DNA from: Plazaster borealis
Taxonomy: Eukaryota; Echinodermata; Asteroidea; Forcipulatida; Labidiasteridae
Assembly: GCA_021014325.1 (NCBI GenBank)
Contig: CM037467.1
Location: 11,732,773-11,796,772 of the forward strand
Reading direction: 5' to 3'
DNA length: 64,000 bases
Shown: piece after piece, positions 58,101 to 64,000 of the stretch
Layout of the letters: every line of letters starts with the position of its first letter
Position numbering within the stretch: position 1 is the first letter of the stretch
Program-made: the position numbers and the translations under genes
Notes under the pieces: model-generated
Told to the model about the DNA's origin: nothing
Database searches by the model: none
Seen by the model: only the letters and a program-made list of their open reading frames with translations

Positions 58101-61100
58101 GCGCAGAGAATGGAACAATGAACAACCTTCTTTTGACCTCTAGCCGAGGGCGCCCTACTCAAATGACGTCATTATGCATAAGGTCTATATACACAATAGG
58201 GCCCTGCAAGTTAAATCACAAAAAGAGATGTTGTTTCGTTATTACTTTATGGAATCTTCTGGTCTCTGCAATCAAACAGAAATCCAAAAATCTTCAATTG
58301 AAAAGCAAGTCTACACGTTGCGAAAAACAATGTTTGCGTCTATGGCCCTTTTCGAAACGACCGGCTTCGGCTTCGGATTCGGCTCAGGCTAGCTAGGCCC
58401 CTCGTATGTTTGACTATACGCGTGCTATGCTTTCAGGGATTCAGACGAGAGAACGGAGCCTGAAGCCGAATCCAAGCCGAGCCGGTCGTTTCGAAAAGGG
58501 CCTATAATACTACCCCGTCCAAAACACTAAACCACCAAACTTCAAACTTGTCTTTTGTTCATTGACCGTCCTTAATCAATATCATGGTGTCAAGGACATG
58601 CGGATAGTACTGCCTTGTCCTACCTGCAAAAACTGGGGTGTTAACATTGACACCATGAGTGTTGTCACATCATATAGATACCCAAAAGAGAGTCAAAATT
58701 AGCACCAACAGGTGTTAAAATAACACCAATATAATTGTGTTGGCAAAAATTAGCGGTTTTTTTAACACCGTATGATGTTAATTTTGATTCTTTGTTCGGT
58801 ATCTATATGTGACAACATCCTTGGTGTTAATTTTAACACCCCCGGGTTTTGCAGGAAACGTACTAAATGGAGGTATACCTTTTGTAATTACTCCAAAAAT
58901 TAATGACCATAAAATCTTACTCGGTAATAAGCACTGCAGCTGTTGATAATGTATAACATTTTGGAAACAGTTCCTTTCAAAGGAATGTGGTTTTAGATGT
59001 GGTTTTAGAGAAAAGGATGCAAACAGATTGCAATCTGAAAAACGCTTCATGCAGCAACGTTTCTCAGATTGTGTATTTTAATTACGTAGTATTCTTCCTG
59101 CGTGGACATAACCGCTCCAGATTGTTTGCGATATCTCAAAAAATGCTACCACCTTTTAAACTGAATTTTTCACACGTTTTCAAAAACGGTTTCAAAAACC
59201 AAAGCTAGGCCTATATTTTACCTTTAAGGCTACATTTTGGGTAAAACAAACTGGAAACCCGGTGCACCTGCCCCGACAACACGCGGGAATGAATAAGTTT
59301 AAATTAAACACGTAAAACTTGAGCTTAAACTAATAAAAAAGTTAAAAATCTATAAAAAAAATCACAATCTCGGATTATTATTTCAACAAAGTTCACAATT
59401 AAATAGATCAACACAAATGCGACATGCAGATGCCATACTTGACTTTCCACGTATATCACTTGACTTTCAACGCTCTCTTTGACTGTTTTCAGGTTCTTGC
59501 AGAGAGCGGGTCGGCGGAGGTAATACAAGTCGACTTCACTACGGATGTCCCATCAGAAGAGGTTTGTGATAAATACATATTCATATATATATTTAAACAA
59601 ATGAAAGGACAAATAACCGTCATTAAACAACTTGGAGTAAGGTGAAGGTCCATTAACAGTTGGACTAATTAAAGCTAATTACAGTCTCTGTTTATGTGTT
59701 ATTATTATTTTTGTATCCATGGCAGCGAGAGTGGGACCCTACTAAATGTTCTTCAGATGAATTAAACCGGGGACCGTTGACCTCCGGCTGGGAGGTAAGT
59801 GTTTTGTTCTGTTTTGTTTATTTGTTTAACTGCTTTAAGTATTATTATTATTATTGTTTATTTTTTTGTCTTCTAATGGAATCTTACAGATAGCACATCG
59901 GTTTCATATGATTCCGATCAAATACAACCAATCGATTGAAATGATTGATTGATTGATATGATTTATTGGTTGGTTGATTGATTGATTGATGATTGATTGA
60001 TTGATTGGTTTATTGGATGATCGACTGATTGGTCAATTTGTACATTGAATAGGTTTACTTACTTGGTTATTTTAATTTTCAATGTTACAACTTATTTTTT
60101 TCTTAACGCCTGAATCGATTTACATCTTTTGGTTTGGTACCAATCGATCGATTGCTTGATTTGTTTTTCGAATTATCGTTTGATTAAGAAAAGAAAAAAC
60201 AGTCATCGATATGATAACCGATTTAACTGTTTGTTTATTTGGGCAGAGTGACCAACCTCACATGTGTGTTTACACCTCCGTAGAGGTTAAATTCGACTGG
60301 GATGTAATGCAAGATGTACTCGAGCCACGAACCATGGATGTGAGTATAATCAATACATTGTTTAATTGATCGAATTCGAAGTACCATTTCCACACAAAAA
60401 ATCGATCATCTAATATTAATTGTAAGCCCTGCTTTTCTAGTTGTCTGCTTGCGAACTGTGTAGGTCTTTGTAGTAGTAACTATCACTTGATCTAACAGAA
60501 TAATAGTTAGTTATTATACATAGTAAGTCCTGGGTACGCCCGGGTCCAATTTCATAGAGCAACTTTAACAAAGAAAGTAGCTAAGCACAACATCATTATG
60601 CTTAGTTGAATAAGGTTACTGGCCAAAATACCATATCACATGTACCATTTGAGACTGGTATCCTGCTCATTTTTGCTTAGCACGAAATCGTTAAGCATGA
60701 TTTTCTACTTAAGCAGCTCCATGAAATTGGGACCGGGTTGTTTCTCGCACTAAAGAACATCATGTATCCTTGTTACGGGTATGGTCTGTTTTTGGACACA
60801 CAGCATTTCCTTATACAAAGACTAAGAGCACCTCATCATCACTGCATCATTTGAAACACATATATATATTGGTAATTTTTTTCCATTTCTGGCAGGCATA
60901 CCAATCAATTCTTGAGAAGTTCTACCGTAAGATGTTCTGCTGGGCTGACGAGTGGGCACCTCTCTCCGAGAAAGACGTGGAGAGAGTGGAGAGAGATACT
61001 CAGTCGGAACTTAACCGAGTGAGTTTCGTAGTAGTCACGTGATACTAATTATTACGTAACCAGGGCCAAATTTATATTTTATTACATTTATTTAATTCGT

Positions 61101-61832
61101 ATTAAAAATAAGAAAATACACATTTTTGTCATAGTAAAAGATGATTTGGATCGATAGGTCTGACGTGTTACCAACGTAACTACTGAAAAACGGACTTGAC
61201 GAAATGATGGCCCACTTACGAACGTATCAGATTACCTAACCGGACTTGTCTGCATACGAGCGTAACTGATCACATAACAAGAGGCCTACTTGATGAAATG
61301 ACAGCCTACTTACGAACGTAAATGATTTTGTTCGTATTTAAAATAAGAAAAACTCTTTTTTTCATAGTAACAGATAATTCCGATCGATAGGCCTGTCGTC
61401 ATACCAACGTAACTACTGACGTGATTTAATGTAGACTTGACGTACTGACAGACTACGAGCGTAACAGATTACGTAACCGGACTTGACGAAATGACGGCCT
61501 ACTTACGAACGTCACAGATTACGTAACCGGACTTGACGAAGTGACAGTCTACATACGAGCGTAACTGATCACATAACAGTAGGCCTACTTGAATAAATGA
61601 CGGCCTACTTACGAACGTAACAGATTACATAATCGGACTTGACGAAATGACAGCCTGCACACGAACGTAACAATACGACATAAATTTGCATTTGGATATC
61701 AAGTTGTCATACAGACCACTCTCTTTTTTACTCCATGCAAGTGTTTTTTCCTAAAACAATATTTCTTTTCCACAACAGATCCGCGACGAGGGAGAAGTGC
61801 GTGGACAGGTAGAAGGAGTAAGCCCCGCCTAA
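55157..61832 (+). CDS. Class I phosphatidylinositol transfer protein with signal peptide
   Basis: Ten exons join in frame to 274 aa: 55157-55227, 55637-55667, 57205-57341, 57662-57758, 57907-57987, 59493-59561, 59726-59794, 60247-60339, 60896-61018, 61779-61832. Residues 22 onward align with PITP alpha/beta from near its first residues: TKEFRTLLPYSVDEFLLGYR, EASILETGGGEG, GEFTHKILYLETKAPP, HEKSW, NRGPLTSGW, QPHMCVYTSVEVKFDW, FYRKMFCWADEW, DVERVERDTQSELNR. Family members carry PI or PC between membranes in the cytosol and normally have no leader. Here MKLVFAVAVTVFASYGNA precedes the domain and looks like a cleavable signal peptide. Against mammalian PITP alpha (recalled), Thr59, Lys61, Glu248 and Thr251 have matches at T72, K74, E248 and T251, but Asn90 is F102 and the tandem Trp of the membrane-docking loop is W203-D204. 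Total length is close to the usual about 270. Signal peptide and fold are clear; ligand and secretion are inference. Confidence 0.93.
55241..55268. repeat. (TTTA)n microsatellite
   Basis: Seven TTTA-type units in PITP intron 1, just after the donor. Confidence 0.85.
56397..56444. repeat. (GTT)n and poly-T tract
   Basis: GTTGTTGTTGTTG followed by a run of more than 20 T in PITP intron 2. A second (GTT)n is at 56627-56660. Confidence 0.85.
57453..57600 (+). mobile_element. tRNA-Leu-type SINE head, intron 3 of PITP
   Basis: GTGTCGTGGCCGAGTGGTCT carries an A-box, GGTTTGAATCT (57518-57528) a B-box, and GTCCTTGAGCATGACACTTG with ATAATTGCTCC matches the body of the SINE at 32282-32682. The 3' part is missing. 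Confidence 0.65.
58339..58506. mobile_element. TIR MITE, intron 5 of PITP
   Basis: GGCCCTTTTCGAAACGACCG..CTTCGGATTCGGCTCAGGC at the left mirrors GCCTGAAGCCGAATCC..CCGGTCGTTTCGAAAAGGGCC at the right, with arms of about 45 bp and a TAT-like flank on each side. No ORF. Confidence 0.85.
58624..58854. mobile_element. Palindromic MITE, 'GGTGTTAAAATTGACA' family
   Basis: CTGCAAAAACTGGGGTGTTA at the left and TAACACCCCCGGGTTTTGCAG at the right, with GTGTTAAAATAACACC near the centre. Lies in PITP intron 5. Confidence 0.85.
58874..59225. mobile_element. Palindromic repeat family B, decayed
   Basis: Carries AACGTTTCTCAGATTGTGTATT and CTTCCTGCGTGGACATAACC as in the copies at 1439 and 25789. Ends are degraded. 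Confidence 0.7.
59940..60012. repeat. (GATT)n microsatellite
   Basis: GATT units with interruptions in PITP intron 7. Confidence 0.85.
60548..60738. mobile_element. TIR MITE, 'CAATTTCATAGAGC' family
   Basis: GGTCCAATTTCATAGAGCAAC at the left mirrors GCAGCTCCATGAAATTGGGACC at the right. The interior GGTTACTGGCCAAAATACCATATCACATGTACC matches 8731-8870. Lies in PITP intron 8. Confidence 0.8.
61150..61680. repeat. Minisatellite, about 50-bp units, last PITP intron
   Basis: Units contain GGACTTGACGAAATGACGGC, CTACTTACGAACGTAACAGA and TTACGTAACC. About eight imperfect units occur, split by a segment around 61320-61400 that itself resembles the start of the array (AAATAAGAAAA..CGATCGATAGGCCTG). 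Confidence 0.8.
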
Positions 61833-64000
61833 ACGATTTCCAAAATGATGACGTCACAAAAATCCGAAACCAGAGCCTGTAAATTTACTTAAGAAATAAT
61901 TCAGTTACAATAGTACCGGTGATGGTTTAAAGTCAAAGAGGGTGGTTCACGTTATTAAATATTTTGAATTTACTCTAATTTATAAAACACTCTTTCAAAG
62001 GGACTGTACGCAATTGGTAAATGATGACAAAAGGGCGGGGTTACACCCCGCTAATATTCCATGATGTGATGAGTGTTAGAAATCATCATTTTAATGATGC
62101 AGAAATGTTTTGTGCAACTCAATATACCCAAAGCGAGGCCAGAAAGAAAATAGTCTGGTGCCTTTAAAAAATGGAAATTCAACAAATCCGACAAACATGG
62201 CCGTTTAAGATCCTGTTGGTAAGGCAAAGCACCACACGTGCGCGCATCTGCTGCATCATGCGCGCTCAAACATTTTCGATACTCCCGGCCAGCTCCACAA
62301 CTGGCAAACATTTGTGTGTAATTTCACCAAAAAATCACTAATCTCATCGTTCAAAGGCATTGCTTACCAGAGAAACTTACAATTCTGAGAAGATCTCGAG
62401 TCTCTGACGATTATAATTAAAAGCCAAGTCCAATTGACCATATTTTTGACCACATGAGGGTGCTTTCATTAGGGAATGTCTTGCATCACAATTACAGTTG
62501 TAATGGGTTTCTGGTAATCAGTGGTAATTAGTGGAGCCAGTTTGTGTGAAGTGGGCGTGGCTTACAGTTGAATAACGTCACACTTACGAACAAGACAGGG
62601 TTTTTTAACCGTGACCAAAAACATCCCTTTTCCACTTTTTTCTATTAAAGGTATTGTACACTTTTGGTAACAGCTCAAAATCAGTGTCCACATTTTGTGT
62701 GATTCAACATATGCATGAACAAACAAACATGTGAAAGTTTGAGCTCAATTGGTCATCGAGGTCACGAGAAAATAGTGAAAAGAGACCTCATGTGTTTTCT
62801 GTTTTTTTCAAGCATCGAGTTTTTATCGCGAGTGATAAAAACTATTGTTTTACTCATTTCTCAGAAACGATAGCATTTTAGGCAGAAATATTTTAAGGAA
62901 CCCTTTCTACCATTACTTACTTTAAATCATGTAAGTTATGTGTGAATCTGTGAACATTAATTTGTGTTTTTCGATCTTACCAGTAGTGTACAGGGCCTTT
63001 AAGGTATGCAGAACATGAAGCAACCAGTGTTCCAAAGATAAACTTGAGTTCTTATAAGGCAACCGATTTACAATCTGCAACTGAATAGGGTTTTTCATGA
63101 ACGGAGTGGTATTAGACACGTCAGAACTAGTTCCCCACATGTCATCAGAATATTACAGGTATTATTTAAAATATCATAACTGCAGTGTCTAAGCGTACGG
63201 TACTTTTAAACATCGATTTGCTGATTTTTTGCTGGTCAAAATGTGTACAGCTAGACTTGAGGGCGCGCTTCACGACGGCTGGAGTTTAGCTCTTGCATGT
63301 CAGTTAATACTGAATAAAAATAAAAATGCTAACAATATTTTGTTTATTTGGTTTTTAATGTGAAGCCTTTAAGCAGTTTTTAATTTTGTTTATGCCTGTC
63401 ACCACATTATTACAAAGAAAAGCAGACACCAAATCGATTTTTATCACTAAATGTTTGTATTTGTAAATGCTTAATTTAAGTGGTCGGTGGAGGGAGTCAG
63501 TATTGTTTTAATTAATTCACATCAGGAATAAATGTCCATTATTGCATCAAATTTGATTGTGGAAGTTTGATATAATTGTTCAGGCGAGACTTATTATGCA
63601 ATAGGATGGGTGGAAGACGCCATTAAAATAAATAATACCCCCCCCCCTCACACAGGGGTCGATGAGGTCAAACAATGGAAACGTGCCGTTTGGAAATTTT
63701 TGCTAATTACCCCAGCAAAAAACACCCCGAAAAACACCAATGCTAAATGCTAAGTATTCAAAAATAATGAAAAAATATTTAAAGTCCCTCAGCCTCTTGA
63801 AACCAATCAATATCCAGACAATACATTTCAGACTTCTTATCAATTTTTGGCAGGTCAGCCGTTTGGAATTTTTGATAATTACCCCCCAGGTTGTGATAGG
63901 TTCTTATAATTACACAATCTATTAATTGCATGACCCCCAAAACGTTATAATTCAAAAGTAACTGTGGGTTTACAAGATACGATAATCAGCTTGGCGCATG
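61833..64000. other. Downstream region without recognised gene
   Basis: Contains the likely 3' UTR of the PITP gene at its start, a family A repeat at 62647-63004 and AATAAA at 63313-63318. Nothing else coding is supported. Confidence 0.6.
62647..63004. mobile_element. Palindromic repeat family A, variant
   Basis: TTAAAGGTATTGTACACTTTTGGTAA at the left and TTACCAGTAGTGTACAGGGCCTTTAA at the right. Interior TCAATTGGTCATCGAGGTCACGAG parallels the copies at 4694 and 20575, and a TTTTTATCGCGAGTGATAAAAA hairpin occupies the middle. Confidence 0.85.

Noticed and set aside
1..64000. CRISPR arrays, bacterial operons or prophage
   Set aside because: Spliced genes, SINEs and LINEs show a eukaryotic nuclear genome; no regularly spaced repeat array of that kind is present.

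Overview
The window is nuclear DNA of an intron-rich animal: short exons with GT/AG borders, long AT-rich introns, and many small palindromic transposons and tRNA-derived SINEs. The repeat set (the 'AAAGGCACTGTACACGTTTGG' family, the 'GGTGTTAAAATTGACACC' family, the 'CTAGGTGGCAG' palindromes) looks to me like an echinoderm, probably a sea star. That is recognition from memory; no search was run.

Layout, all genes on the + strand. (1) 1-9012: no gene recognised, only repeats. (2) 9013-13123: a four-exon BTB-BACK protein resembling invertebrate 'serine-enriched protein', with 3' UTR to about 14.4 kb. (3) 17.4-36.0 kb and 38.2-53.2 kb: a tandem duplication of one locus. Each unit holds a 17-exon TRPC-family cation channel: ankyrin repeats, TRP_2 region, six-helix channel, EWKxAR TRP box, C-terminal coiled coil. 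Copy 1 reads through as 823 aa. Copy 2 keeps every splice site but has a 1-base deletion in exon 4 that creates a stop. Between the units lie a decayed LINE (36.0-38.0 kb) and a fold-back palindrome. The duplication junction falls inside the palindrome's right arm, and a fuller copy of the same palindrome follows unit 2. (4) 55.1-61.8 kb: a ten-exon class I phosphatidylinositol transfer protein (274 aa) with a TATA/Inr promoter and, unusually, an apparent N-terminal signal peptide. (5) 61.8-64 kb: no gene, repeats only.

Both TRPC channels and PITPs belong to phosphoinositide/PLC biology, but I see no evidence that these neighbours work together. The most interesting items are the apparently secreted PITP with altered lipid-contact residues, the TRPC duplication with its recoverable history (palindrome breakpoint, filled and empty insertion sites, a broken second copy), the changed TRPC pore motif, the dyad cluster upstream of the PITP promoter, and recurring palindromes whose arms resemble CTCF sites or Penelope-like ribozyme motifs.
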